Virus record (IMG/VR): IMGVR_UViG_3300042484_001440
Location: 1 to 32,539 of that record
DNA: 32,539 nt
Strand: one strand, 5' to 3'
Source: a virus
The notes under the pieces were generated by a model, which did not search any database, was not told the DNA's origin, and saw only the letters and a list, made by a program, of their open reading frames with translations. The position numbers were made by a program, and so were the translations under genes. How positions within the stretch are numbered: the stretch's first letter is position 1; the number at the start of each line of letters is the position of its first letter. Below are positions 18,868-26,762 of the stretch, one piece after another.

Positions 18868-19154
18868 GAAACAACTATCAAGTCAGCAACCAAAGAGTCA
18901 CTCGGGGATTCATTGCTCTGCTCGTAGTAGCAGGGTTATGCTTCACCGTGTGGGCTTACCGTGACTACGACAGAAGGATGAACACCTACTCGTGTGACAC
19001 ACAGCCAGTGACCGTCTATCAGGGTGACACCTTATGGGAGATCGCTAACAGGTACTGCTGGGGCAACATAGCCACAGCCGTGGATGACCTCGTGGATGAA
19101 TACGGCACGCTCCTACAAGTAGGGCAAGTCATTAACCTCAAAAGCAAATCGTAA
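18864..19154 (+). CDS. Single-span membrane protein with extracellular LysM domain
   Basis: 96 aa. A transmembrane helix (GFIALLVVAGLCFTVWAY, about 15-32) is followed by a LysM domain (about 48-94) with the recognisable VTVYQGDTLWEIANRYC and LLQVGQVINLKS. LysM binds peptidoglycan. The layout matches YneA/actinobacterial SOS-type cell-division suppressors and other small LysM proteins, so inhibition of septation or a cell-wall role in infection is plausible but unproven. Last of the ATGA-coupled run. Confidence 0.85.
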   Translation: MRNNYQVSNQRVTRGFIALLVVAGLCFTVWAYRDYDRRMNTYSCDTQPVTVYQGDTLWEIANRYCWGNIATAVDDLVDEYGTLLQVGQVINLKSKS

Positions 19155-19185
19155 ATAAATTAAATAGAAGTTGTGAGTAGCAATA

Positions 19186-19209
19186 CACGGAGGTAGATTT
19201 ATCTTCGTG
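19186..19209 (+). other. Perfect 10-bp hairpin in the 19155-19250 gap
   Basis: CACGGAGGTA-GATT-TATCTTCGTG pairs along all 10 positions (G-U allowed). No T-run follows. The same stretch also reads as a possible promoter, TTGTGA (19171-19176), 17 nt, TAGATT (19194-19199), for the DUF932 gene. It is unrelated to the hairpin cassettes: the next Shine-Dalgarno (AAGGAG) is unpaired. Confidence 0.45.
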
Positions 19210-19250
19210 GTACGAATATCCAAACAAATCAAACTAACAAGGAGAATGCA

Positions 19251-20291
19251 ATGAGCAAAGAAACATACGAATACCTCAACTCGGGGAATATCCTCGTGGG
19301 GTTCACAGAGAAGCGTGGCGAAGCATGGTGGTCAAAGAAGGAACTCCAGCATGGTGAGCCAAATCATTACACGGGAGCGATTCCAGTGTCCGATGTAAGG
19401 CGCCGACTCTTCCATTGGAAGGCAATTGAAGCACCAGTGTTCGTGCAAGTCCCTGACTTGGGAAGCGCCACTGAAGGTGCCATGAAGTTCATCCCACAAG
19501 ATGATCGCAAGGCAATCGTGCGTAACGACACCTACGAGACTCTCGGTCTCTTCAAAGACACCTACGCCATCCACCAATACGATGAATGGTTGCTGGACAC
19601 CGTGTCCAATGTCATTGATGACAGCAACTTGCAGATTGGTTCTGCGGGCTTGCTTCGCAACGGTGGAGTCGCTTGGGTCAGCATTGAGATGCCTGAGAGC
19701 ATCAGCACCAAGGCTGGGTTTGACTTCCGTCCACACTTGTTGGCAACAACGAGCCACAACGGAACTCTCGCCACTACCTTCAAACGGTGCATCACCGCCG
19801 TGGTCTGTGACAATACGCTTGCTGGAGCGCTCTCCGAGGATGGCAGTCAGTTCAAGACACGACACAGCAAGAACAGCAACGGTCGTGTGCAGAGCATCCG
19901 TGATGCCCTCGGCATCATTCACACCATGGCAGAGGACTTCGGCGCCGAGATTGAGCGTCTGTCCAGCATGGTTGTGACCACAGCAGAGTGGGACGCCATC
20001 GTAGAGCGCCTCATGCCAACAGTTGTGGGCGCCGATGCACGACCACAGTCCGTGAGCCGTGCTCAGAACAAGCAAGAAGCCGTACGACACCTGTACAAGA
20101 ACGATCCACGAGTAGCGCCTTGGATGGGAACTGGTCTCGGTGTATTGCAGGCATTCAACACCTACCAGCAACACTTCGTGGGCAAAGCGGAGAGCCGTGT
20201 TGAGCGCAATGCACTCAACGCACTCAATGGCAAGGGCGATGAGTTTGATCGCCAAGTCATCCGTACGCTCCACGATGTGGTGATGGCGTAA
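19251..20291 (+). CDS. DUF932 family protein (phage/plasmid-like)
   Basis: 346 aa. Begins MSKETYEYLNSGNILVGFTE; GEAWWSKKELQHGEPNHYTG and IPVSDVRRRLFHW are the typical N-terminal block of DUF932, with the conserved DTYAIHQYDEWL and CDNTLAGAL segments further on. DUF932 proteins are widespread in actinophages and plasmids, often near replication and recombination genes; the biochemical role is not established. Preceded by AAGGAG at a normal distance. The stop overlaps the WhiB start (TAATG). Confidence 0.9.
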   Translation: MSKETYEYLNSGNILVGFTEKRGEAWWSKKELQHGEPNHYTGAIPVSDVRRRLFHWKAIEAPVFVQVPDLGSATEGAMKFIPQDDRKAIVRNDTYETLGLFKDTYAIHQYDEWLLDTVSNVIDDSNLQIGSAGLLRNGGVAWVSIEMPESISTKAGFDFRPHLLATTSHNGTLATTFKRCITAVVCDNTLAGALSEDGSQFKTRHSKNSNGRVQSIRDALGIIHTMAEDFGAEIERLSSMVVTTAEWDAIVERLMPTVVGADARPQSVSRAQNKQEAVRHLYKNDPRVAPWMGTGLGVLQAFNTYQQHFVGKAESRVERNALNALNGKGDEFDRQVIRTLHDVVMA

Positions 20292-20644
20292 TGTCCGAGG
20301 TAGTAGTGGGGGAGCAATCCCCCACTGACATCCGTTCTGACTCTTGGTGGAATGTAGACACTCACGGGTTGAAGTTCCCTGAAGTAGGGGAATGGAGAGA
20401 CTTTGCTCTTTGCCGTAAAGAAGGCACCGACAAGTGGTTTGCTGGACTCTACGAGCGCAGAACTATTGCCGTAAAGAAGGCAGAAGCAGAAGCCATAGAG
20501 ATATGCAAAGGGTGCCCTGTGCGGATCCAGTGCCTTCGTTTTGCCATCAACAACGACATCCAGTATGGAATATGGGGTGGCAAGAAGATAGCAAACTTGA
20601 CCACCGAACAACGAATGAAACTAAAGGATACTTTCAATAAATGA
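20291..20644 (+). CDS. WhiB-family transcription factor
   Basis: 117 aa. The four iron-sulfur cysteines are C41, C72, C75 and C81 (FALC; ICKGCPVRIQC), followed by the beta-turn GIWGG (93-97) and a short basic tail. WhiB proteins carry an oxygen- and NO-sensitive [4Fe-4S] cluster and bind the primary sigma factor region 4; phage versions can block host whiB expression and septation, as known for TM4 WhiBTM4. The family is essentially restricted to actinobacteria and their phages, so it is strong host evidence. It overlaps the convergent glycosyltransferase gene by 24 nt. Confidence 0.94.
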   Translation: MSEVVVGEQSPTDIRSDSWWNVDTHGLKFPEVGEWRDFALCRKEGTDKWFAGLYERRTIAVKKAEAEAIEICKGCPVRIQCLRFAINNDIQYGIWGGKKIANLTTEQRMKLKDTFNK

Positions 20645-21685
20645 GTTGAGGCGGTGTGTGCCGAGTTCAATGTCTCGTGCCCACACCGCTTCTCTTAAGG
20701 CTTCACCTTCATACGCTCGCCTAGCAGGGTCACGAAGATCCGCTAGATGCTTGAGCCACTGCTGAGGTTTACTCGCAGTCCTACCAATCCCCCACTTTTT
20801 ACGCAAGCCCTCGTACGCCGACAACGAGGAAGCAATCCATGGAATGCCCGAGGCAGAATACTCAAGAAGTTTGATGTCACTCTTAGCGTGGTTAAATGGA
20901 GTGTCCCGCAATGGTGCTAGACCGACATCCATGTTGAGCAGTGAAGGATACTGAGTAGCGTCAACGGCTGGCAAAACAGTCACCTGATCATCGTGTAGTC
21001 CCAACTTGCTGGCAACAGTATTTGCGTGAGCGTAGTGACCGCTATGTTGAAACTTGATGTCACCTGAAACAATGAGTGGGTTCACAACACCTTTTAAAAT
21101 CTCTAGGTCTCCTGAGCGATGGCTCGTGGCACCAACCCACCCGACTACAGGTACAGAACTATCTGTGTGAATATGTGGGGTGAAACGATTGACCTCTACC
21201 GTATTCTCCAATAAAACTATTGGACAGCGAACCCATGGCTTGATGCGATCAGCAAGGTATGGAGTAGACACTGTTACGGCTGTGCTGGCGGCGATAATAG
21301 ATTTGTAATGGTTGCGATTCTCTTTTGGGTTGGACTTTGGATGTGAAGATGCGAAGGCATCATTAGATGGGTCAAGACCCCAGTACCAATCGTCTAAGTC
21401 GTTCACAACAACCTGCCCATACTGTTTTGCTTTAATAATGTGCTCGGGAAGATTCTCATGCATTAGGCGTTGCATAAAGACCCAGTCAACATCTATCAAA
21501 TTGTCGTGTTCATCCTTGATAAAGAAGTGATCGGTCTGCCATGTGAGCACACCTACAACTACTTCATAGTTAAGGCGACCAATGTACTGACCGTAGCGTG
21601 CCCAGCCCGAACCTCCCCAATGGTGTTCACCATCTGCGGACTTCTGAGCGGACAGGAAGTCACCACTAGCAACCCCGATCCTCAT
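20621..21685 (-). CDS. Glycosyltransferase, GT4-like (GT-B fold)
   Basis: 354 aa. The C-terminal lobe has PVVGWVGATSHRSGDLEILK and DVGLAPLRDTPFNHAKSDIK followed by LLEYSASGIPWIASSL, the E-x7-E type nucleotide-sugar site of retaining GT-B enzymes. The N-terminal lobe begins MRIGVASGDFLSAQKSADGE. The acceptor is unknown: phage DNA bases, host surface glycans and virion proteins are all possible. The start overlaps the small zinc protein upstream (ATGA) and the end overlaps the convergent WhiB gene. Confidence 0.88.
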   Translation of the reverse strand: MRIGVASGDFLSAQKSADGEHHWGGSGWARYGQYIGRLNYEVVVGVLTWQTDHFFIKDEHDNLIDVDWVFMQRLMHENLPEHIIKAKQYGQVVVNDLDDWYWGLDPSNDAFASSHPKSNPKENRNHYKSIIAASTAVTVSTPYLADRIKPWVRCPIVLLENTVEVNRFTPHIHTDSSVPVVGWVGATSHRSGDLEILKGVVNPLIVSGDIKFQHSGHYAHANTVASKLGLHDDQVTVLPAVDATQYPSLLNMDVGLAPLRDTPFNHAKSDIKLLEYSASGIPWIASSLSAYEGLRKKWGIGRTASKPQQWLKHLADLRDPARRAYEGEALREAVWARDIELGTHRLNSFIESIL

Positions 21686-21828
21686 TGAACTTCCGTGAAT
21701 TCAACTGAGCGGTTTGACTGCTTCTTGCAGACATGCACGGGAGGAACTGAAGGGTTTACAAAGAGGGTGAGTTCGTCACCACAGGCGTCACACTTATAGT
21801 TTCTTTTGATCTTCTTGTCTGTGCTCAT
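21682..21828 (-). CDS. Small zinc-ribbon protein (48 aa)
   Basis: Begins MSTDKKIKRNYKCDACGDEL with C13-x2-C16 and a third Cys in VHVCKK; ends SVEFTEVQ. The Cys pattern and length are typical of tiny actinophage zinc ribbons. ATGA overlaps on both sides (with the HTH gene before and the glycosyltransferase after) support it as a real gene. Confidence 0.72.
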   Translation of the reverse strand: MSTDKKIKRNYKCDACGDELTLFVNPSVPPVHVCKKQSNRSVEFTEVQ

Positions 21829-22031
21829 TGTGTGATCTTCCATGGACGCCATTCTTGCAGAAATACAATGACTTCTCGTTTGTCCCAGATGGGTGAGGAG
21901 GCAAGGTTAGCAATGGGCTGTGGGAACTTCTTGTTCTTTCGTAAGGCGTGAATGCGTTGTTTACTGACACCCAGCACAACAGCGAGTTCGCTGGTGCCCA
22001 AGAGGTGTTCGGGTTGTAGGTTTGTTGTCAT
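21825..22031 (-). CDS. AlpA/MerR-like helix-turn-helix DNA-binding protein (68 aa)
   Basis: HLLGTSELAVVLGVSKQRIH (residues 9-28) is a classic winged-HTH of the excisionase/AlpA type, followed by FPQPIANLASSPIWDKREVI and a final helix FLQEWRPW. Such small proteins regulate transcription or act as recombination directionality factors. It is the first gene of a minus-strand transcript with a leaderless-type promoter, and precedes a zinc ribbon and glycosyltransferase. Confidence 0.85.
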   Translation of the reverse strand: MTTNLQPEHLLGTSELAVVLGVSKQRIHALRKNKKFPQPIANLASSPIWDKREVIVFLQEWRPWKITQ

Positions 22032-22037
22032 GAGTAC

Positions 22038-22043
22038 ATCCTA
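22038..22043 (-). promoter_or_regulatory. -10 of leaderless promoter for the HTH gene
   Basis: TAGGAT on the minus strand, 6 nt (GTACTC) before ATG 22031. Confidence 0.55.
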
Positions 22044-22073
22044 CAGGTGTGTGTACGATGTGTCCACTACCCT

Positions 22074-22571
22074 TTAAAGACTCCAGTGACCGAGTCCACC
22101 GTTTTTATATAGGTACCGAGCCACTGACAAGTTGCAGTCAACGTCAAAGAGTCCTTTGATGCCTGTACCACAGATGTTGCGAGTGACCGACTTCCAACTG
22201 GAGTTGATCTGAACGAGTCCGAGGTCTTGTGTTCCGTTGGCGTTTTTATAGCGGTTCCATGCTTGTGAGTTACACCGACTTTCTCTATAGGCGATGTATG
22301 AGAATGCCTTAACTGGCAGACCGTATTCACGAAACTTGGCTTCCCACTTGGGGCATCGTTTTGTGTGATCGGTTGGTATACCTGCTGGAATTACCTCAGG
22401 CAATGTTGAGGTGGTGCTCGTAGTGCTCGGTGGCTCTAGGAGGAATGGTGTGACATCAATAAAGGTAATTTTTGCTACTTCGGGCGTTGGTTCTTTTGGT
22501 GCTAACCCCAACAGCATTGTGAGTACTGATGTAAAGGTAAGCCCAATAATAACTAGCGTGCGATCTAACAA
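22074..22571 (-). CDS. Membrane-anchored lysozyme-like/transglycosylase domain protein, TTG start
   Basis: 165 aa from a TTG at 22571. Transmembrane helix at the N-terminus (RTLVIIGLTFTSVLTMLLGL), Pro/Thr/Ser linker (PPSTTSTTSTLPEVIPAG), then the catalytic domain with FSYIAYRESRCNSQAWN, where Glu in YRES is the likely catalytic acid, and DLGLVQINSSW, the GxxQIN-type lysozyme/SLT motif. It would cleave peptidoglycan outside the membrane. The longer frame to 22610 would start inside the 22602-22639 hairpin and lacks a Shine-Dalgarno; AAGGAG sits 6 nt before the TTG, which decides the start. Confidence 0.85.
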   Translation of the reverse strand: MLDRTLVIIGLTFTSVLTMLLGLAPKEPTPEVAKITFIDVTPFLLEPPSTTSTTSTLPEVIPAGIPTDHTKRCPKWEAKFREYGLPVKAFSYIAYRESRCNSQAWNRYKNANGTQDLGLVQINSSWKSVTRNICGTGIKGLFDVDCNLSVARYLYKNGGLGHWSL

Positions 22572-22601
22572 TAGTTTCTCCTTGATAGGCGGATAAAGCA
22601 A

Positions 22602-22639
22602 AACGCCCACAGCATTCTGTGAAGAACTCTATGGGCGTT
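22602..22639 (-). terminator. Probable Rho-independent terminator after the second WhiB gene
   Basis: AACGCCCA (22602-22609) and TGGGCGTT (22632-22639) form an 8-bp stem with an inner TTCT/AGAA pairing. On the minus strand it is followed by TTGCTTT, a weak T-tract. It lies just past the WhiB stop (22660) and before the lysozyme-like gene. Confidence 0.6.
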
Positions 22640-22659
22640 ACCCTTCTAGTTTACCTGCG

Positions 22660-23076
22660 TTAAGAGGGAATCAACCTAAACTTAAGCATCTCCAAGTCAA
22701 TCGGGGTTGTCCCCATTTTAGGGATCTCCTCAATATTTATTTTATTAATCTCTTTTGACTCAGCATCCACACATTCTGTGCACCTGCAACTTTGTCTGTA
22801 GCGCATCCATGTTCCATGCGGACGCAAGACACTTGCTTTCGGATGCTCCACGACTAGTGCAGTGCGCTCTTGTGGTGTGAGTCCTCCCCACATGCCCCAC
22901 TTCTCATCAATGCCATCGTCTAGACATTCTTTCCAAACAGGGCATTGCCTACAAACAACACGAGACACAAGGTAATAGTTCTCGGGGACATCTGTATCTA
23001 GTGGTGGGTACCATAAGTCAATGTGACGATCTTTGCAGAGCGATTGCTCTCTCCAATCATCTTCAAACTGAGGCAA
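22660..23076 (-). CDS. WhiB-family protein with C-terminal Cys-rich extension
   Basis: 138 aa. Iron-sulfur cysteines C14, C42, C45, C51 (SLC; VCRQCPVWKEC), the GMWGG turn (61-65), and TPQER. A C-terminal extension has HGTWMRYRQSCRCTECVDAE (C97-x-C99-x2-C102), a zinc-knuckle-like motif seen in other actinobacterial and phage proteins, then an acidic/basic tail. The TTG start at 23076 directly follows the TAA of the upstream gene. It may tune host sigma-factor-dependent transcription. Confidence 0.9.
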   Translation of the reverse strand: MPQFEDDWREQSLCKDRHIDLWYPPLDTDVPENYYLVSRVVCRQCPVWKECLDDGIDEKWGMWGGLTPQERTALVVEHPKASVLRPHGTWMRYRQSCRCTECVDAESKEINKINIEEIPKMGTTPIDLEMLKFRLIPS

Positions 23077-23505
23077 TTAGAAATCGTCTGACGGTGAGGC
23101 GTCATTGATGCGTGTATCTCGCATCGGACGAATGGCGGACTCAACTGCACTATAAATGGCGGTACTCATCTGTTCTATTTGATGTAACAATTTACTTACC
23201 TCACCTTTAAGTTTCTCGTTCACAACAACAAGTTGGAGAACTTGATCCCAATTGTCTAGTAATACTTCAGCCATGGATAATTCTGCTTTGTTTGCAAACT
23301 CAGCAACGGTAGGTGCTTTATCTTGCACCAACATTTGTGGGATAGCACTTAAAGCATTGCTAAGACGCTGGCGCTCTCGCTCTAATTCTATGTCCATCAT
23401 GCTCTTATAACGGCGAGCGTCTCTACTTCGTGGACTTTCTTTGTGCAGGTCTTCTCTTCTCTTCTCTTCAAGCCATTCGGTGTAAGCGTTATTGTTGTGT
23501 AGCAT
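23077..23505 (-). CDS. Hypothetical coiled-coil protein (142 aa)
   Basis: Begins MLHNNNAYTEWLEEKRREDL; helical and charged throughout (DIELERERQRLSNALSAIPQ; VVNEKLKGEVSKLLHQIEQM), probable coiled coil. The start at 23505, with GAGGAGG upstream, is preferred to the in-frame ATG at 23580, which would overlap the previous gene by 92 nt and add a hydrophobic leader. Overlap is then 17 nt. Confidence 0.7.
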   Translation of the reverse strand: MLHNNNAYTEWLEEKRREDLHKESPRSRDARRYKSMMDIELERERQRLSNALSAIPQMLVQDKAPTVAEFANKAELSMAEVLLDNWDQVLQLVVVNEKLKGEVSKLLHQIEQMSTAIYSAVESAIRPMRDTRINDASPSDDF

Positions 23506-23827
23506 CAGGCAAGCCCTCCTCACGAACGACACAGTCCCAACCACAAGCGCTATAACCAATACTGTCTGTCCAGTGATCACGCTTCTCGGGACTCCATGAA
23601 AGGCGTGATGTCTTTAGGAGCATCATCATTACTGCAACATCATGTGGCTTTAAAAAGAACTCTTGACGGCGATCAACAATACGGCGCAAGTAGATAGTCC
23701 AGAAGTCCGCTGTTGTAGAGAAGTCATCAATAGGGTCACCGTAACTATCGTTGCGTTCACCATTGATAAGCATGTCTGCTTCGGTAAGCACATCAGTGCG
23801 GTTGTTGAATACGGGTGGCTTCATCAT
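23489..23827 (-). CDS. DUF6378-like phage protein (112 aa)
   Basis: EADMLINGERNDSYGDPIDD (about 16-35) followed by FWTIYL, LKPHDVAVMMMLLKTSRLSW and HWTDSIGYSACGW fits the DUF6378 family of phage proteins, helical with conserved Asp and His residues. Function unknown. Starts within the previous stop (ATGATGA). Confidence 0.75.
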   Translation of the reverse strand: MMKPPVFNNRTDVLTEADMLINGERNDSYGDPIDDFSTTADFWTIYLRRIVDRRQEFFLKPHDVAVMMMLLKTSRLSWSPEKRDHWTDSIGYSACGWDCVVREEGLPDATQQ

Positions 23828-24414
23828 AGGTATACCTCTGTCTCTGTGTTGTAGATGTCTAAAAGGGTAGCGAAGTTACGCATGTTTGAAACACGCAGGG
23901 CATCTTGGTGATGGGTATTCCATGGCTGTGTGTGTAGCACTGAGAGAGCGCCAGCGTTCTTCATGTCTAAGTAGTTATCAATGTGATCGTCAATCGCCAT
24001 GAAGTTACCGCCGTGTTCTCGGATGGTGTCACCTTTGCTTTTAGGGAACCATAAGTAATCAGGAGTGAGTCCTTGAGTGTCTAGCCATTGGCGTGTTTGT
24101 TCGTGAGCCTCTACGGGTCGGTAAGTCATGACATGGATAGTGATGCCCATCTCACGAAACTTATTCCATGCATAGTCAGCGTTGTATTCTGCGGGCATGC
24201 TGTTGAAGAGGTTGTGGTCACGAGAACCAACACGCAAGTGCTCTTCAAACTCTTCTTTGTGCATGCCCCATTCTTTATAGAACTCCCAAGTAGTTGGGGA
24301 AGGCAGTTTAGAAGAAGATAGACCTAGAACATTAATACAGTATTTACGGAAGGCATCAGCAAACGGATAAAGAACCCCGTCTAGATCAATTGCTACATCC
24401 GTAATCTTGTCCAT
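23824..24414 (-). CDS. HAD-family 5'(3')-deoxyribonucleotidase-like protein
   Basis: 196 aa. Motif I AIDLDGVLYPF (nucleophile D10, D12), motif II region VMTYRPVEAHEQTRQWL, and motif IV-like AIDDHIDNY (D-D pair). This layout matches NT5C-type nucleotidases, which dephosphorylate dNMPs and could help adjust phage nucleotide pools. The ATG at 24414 is used rather than the TTG at 24429, because GAAGGA precedes it. It overlaps the small upstream gene by 29 nt. Confidence 0.85.
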   Translation of the reverse strand: MDKITDVAIDLDGVLYPFADAFRKYCINVLGLSSSKLPSPTTWEFYKEWGMHKEEFEEHLRVGSRDHNLFNSMPAEYNADYAWNKFREMGITIHVMTYRPVEAHEQTRQWLDTQGLTPDYLWFPKSKGDTIREHGGNFMAIDDHIDNYLDMKNAGALSVLHTQPWNTHHQDALRVSNMRNFATLLDIYNTETEVYL

Positions 24415-24562
24415 TAAGTTCCTTCGCAAAGTACCAAGCGGTACGGATTGGCTTTGTTTCGTTAGGTTCTAGTGCAAGCGTTGTGCCCTTAATCGCTCGC
24501 CCTTTTTCGTCCATTGTTTCTGTCTCGTACTGGTACGCCCACACCATGCGACGTTTCAACAT
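24386..24562 (-). CDS. Hypothetical small protein (58 aa)
   Basis: Begins MLKRRMVWAYQYETETMDEK. Frame overlaps the start of the nucleotidase gene by 29 nt in another frame. GAAGG lies about 7 nt before the ATG. Beta-type sequence WAYQYETET and RTAWYFAKEL; function unknown. Confidence 0.65.
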   Translation of the reverse strand: MLKRRMVWAYQYETETMDEKGRAIKGTTLALEPNETKPIRTAWYFAKELNGQDYGCSN

Positions 24563-24587
24563 AAAATACCTTCAATTCTTAGTTCTG

Positions 24588-26024
24588 TCAATTATCTTCG
24601 GACAAATCCAGTATCTCAGAATATAGAGCGTTGGTTGCGCTACTGCCCATCCCGCCACCTTCTAGCATGCGGTTAGTTTCTCCAGCCTTGGCACCAAAGA
24701 GGCGAGACAATACGCCACTAGAACCTCGGGCTTCCATCTCTAAACGGATGGTGTCTCGGGTGTCATTGATGTCCTTGAAGCGATCTACAAGGTTAAAGAA
24801 CCTGTCCATCTCATTGGAGAGTGACTGGTCAAGACCTTGTCCTTCTAGTTCTTCAGCGAAGCGTGCGAACATAACACGACCTACTTGCATCTCAATAAGC
24901 GCTCTCATGGCGGACTGTAATTGATCCTTTGTGCGGATCTCAATCGGCAACCTAAATGCGCATTCTGAATGTTCCTTGAATTGTGGACATCTGTTACTCA
25001 AATAGCAATTATCGCATTGTCGTAAAGGGTCAGCATTGTAACGAATTACGTTCACTCTTTCAGGGTCAACTTCTATAGATTCCCCTTCAGTATCAACGGT
25101 TTGCGAGCCAAATGATGTGATCGCTTCTATGCCCATTACTGGTAGCAATACACGGTCACTCTCGTGCCGCTTGTTTGGGGTGTTGATAGCAATAGTTGAC
25201 CCCCCAGGAACCAGAAAAGTGGGGGTATGGGTATCAGGGTGAATAGCAACTATTCCATCCTTTTCAGGTGGGTTGAACTCTTGCTCATCATCGGTATTCA
25301 TCGGGTCATAGCCCCCAAAAGTATGTGTCTCCCATTGTTGCCACGAGGCAATCGCAAGGGTTCCAACGGCGGATACATTGTCATCCATTACAGCATCAAA
25401 ATCAATTCCAAGTCTGGTGATGTCGGCACGATGCTTTCGGCGGGCGGACTCTTTCTGCTGTGCTGGGTACCTGCGCAAGCCGTGACCGTCCCATACCTGT
25501 GTCTCTCCGTAGCGAATAGCGCTTGTCCAAGAACCTACGATGACAATATCCCATTGGATACGCTCAATGAGGTCGGGCTTAGAAGTGATGCCTATTAGTT
25601 TGGCGCTCCAACGGGTAGCAATGGATGCAATCCGAGCCACGTTCTTTCCTGTGACCGCCTTGTCACTGATCGCCGCTCGCCCGTACTTTTGACAGAGCCA
25701 AGCCAAGCGCTCTAGATCATTCTCATCATTCCACAATGGGTAGTATTTCTCACCAAGCCAAGCGCCGTCATAATCGGGGCGTCCGATAACCATGTGCAGA
25801 GAGTCTGCAAAGTCTCTAACAAAGGTGTCAAAACGGTTGATGTCCTCATCATTCTCAGAGGTGTACACGATGATGTCTCCGCCGTTAAAGAGGGCAGAGA
25901 GATCCAGTTCTTTCTTCTTGGGGATTGGGAAGTGAGTCAAATTGAGGGCATAGCGTTGCACGCCCGCATTCACGAGCATCTTTCGGTATGACCCCTTCTC
26001 CGCTCCGCCAAAGAAGATCTTCAT
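24588..26024 (-). CDS. Large hypothetical actinophage protein with Cys cluster (478 aa)
   Basis: Begins MKIFFGGAEKGSYRKMLVNA. The N-terminal half looks alpha/beta and may bind nucleotides or be a PHP/Rossmann-like domain, but no motif is clear. A cysteine cluster at QCDNCYLSNRCPQFKEHSEC (C337, C340, C346, C355) likely binds zinc or an iron-sulfur cluster, followed by long helices. Similar proteins with a CDNCYL...C...C motif occur in actinophages as hypotheticals. The start at 26024 (ATGA overlap) is chosen over the longer frame to 26063. Confidence 0.78.
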   Translation of the reverse strand: MKIFFGGAEKGSYRKMLVNAGVQRYALNLTHFPIPKKKELDLSALFNGGDIIVYTSENDEDINRFDTFVRDFADSLHMVIGRPDYDGAWLGEKYYPLWNDENDLERLAWLCQKYGRAAISDKAVTGKNVARIASIATRWSAKLIGITSKPDLIERIQWDIVIVGSWTSAIRYGETQVWDGHGLRRYPAQQKESARRKHRADITRLGIDFDAVMDDNVSAVGTLAIASWQQWETHTFGGYDPMNTDDEQEFNPPEKDGIVAIHPDTHTPTFLVPGGSTIAINTPNKRHESDRVLLPVMGIEAITSFGSQTVDTEGESIEVDPERVNVIRYNADPLRQCDNCYLSNRCPQFKEHSECAFRLPIEIRTKDQLQSAMRALIEMQVGRVMFARFAEELEGQGLDQSLSNEMDRFFNLVDRFKDINDTRDTIRLEMEARGSSGVLSRLFGAKAGETNRMLEGGGMGSSATNALYSEILDLSEDN

Positions 26025-26287
26025 TCTTCGGTTGGTTCGTCTTCCCAACCAGCCTTGCGCCAAACTGAAGCACTGTGGTTCTGTTCTACAAGTAGTGCTT
26101 CTAGTTCATCTACATAGCATCGCAAGACATGAATACAGGGGTCTCCGCCTTCGTCCCATACTCCGTCTTCGTCCTCAGTGGTTGGTATCCCATCGTGTGT
26201 TGAACACACTGGGGGTCCTACGAACTTCTTCTCCATACCAATTTTGAGCCATTCATCAAAGTTCATTTTTGCATTATCTTTAGACAT
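26021..26287 (-). CDS. Small conserved-looking actinophage protein (88 aa)
   Basis: MNFDEWLKIGMEKKFVGPPV followed by CSTHDGIPTTEDEDGVWDEG and a C-terminal helix HVLRCYVDELEALLVEQNHS. The CSTHDG motif with the later Cys (C51, C57 area) could coordinate metal. I recall this arrangement in many actinophage hypotheticals. Overlaps both neighbours. Confidence 0.72.
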   Translation of the reverse strand: MSKDNAKMNFDEWLKIGMEKKFVGPPVCSTHDGIPTTEDEDGVWDEGGDPCIHVLRCYVDELEALLVEQNHSASVWRKAGWEDEPTEE

Positions 26288-26762
26288 CTGTCCAGTTCCT
26301 TTCCGCTCTTGCTAGAGCCTGTGCATCTGATTCTTCTACGATTGCGCCCCACTCCTTTTTGAAACGGGACTCAGACCATTCGGGTCTAACAGTGTCGGGC
26401 ACTGTCATTAGTAGTGTAGGGATCCCGTTGTGGGCTACCCGTGCTACGACCTTGGGATCAACATCAATGTACCAATTGATACGACCATATGCGGCGTGTA
26501 AGTTCTGAATTCTTGCAACTTTATCTTCAACTGTATTCTCAGAAATGAAATCAACAGTGGACGCTTTGAAGCCTTCACGCTTTAACCAACTGAGGCATCC
26601 ATCTTGATTAGTAACACCTGGGGCGAACACAGACATGCGACCGCTGTATGCAGTGAAGAGTGTGCTCCATAGTTTCCTACCTTCAGGGATGGGTTGCCTT
26701 GCGCCAACGTCATCACTTACAAGACTAGGCAATGACAGAACGTCAAGTGCCACGATGATCAT
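26280..26762 (-). CDS. HAD-like hypothetical protein (160 aa)
   Basis: Begins MIIVALDVLSLPSLVSDDVG, like a HAD first strand with one acidic residue (D7) but not the full DxD; later GRINWYIDVDPKVVARVAHN (about 92-111) and GIPTLLMTVPDTVRPEW resemble the HAD motif IV strand. It may be an inactive or divergent HAD protein next to the HAD nucleotidase. Starts within the previous stop (TGATG). Confidence 0.68.
   Translation of the reverse strand: MIIVALDVLSLPSLVSDDVGARQPIPEGRKLWSTLFTAYSGRMSVFAPGVTNQDGCLSWLKREGFKASTVDFISENTVEDKVARIQNLHAAYGRINWYIDVDPKVVARVAHNGIPTLLMTVPDTVRPEWSESRFKKEWGAIVEESDAQALARAERNWTDV

Noticed and set aside
19332-20273. Long (313 aa) open frame antisense to the DUF932 gene
   Set aside because: It is a shadow of the strongly supported DUF932 gene, has no start signal and no recognisable domain, and such long antisense frames are common in actinobacterial-type codon usage.
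22572-22610. Longer N-terminus of the lysozyme-like protein from 22610
   Set aside because: The first codons would fall in the terminator-like hairpin and no ribosome site precedes it; TTG 22571 has AAGGAG at a normal distance.
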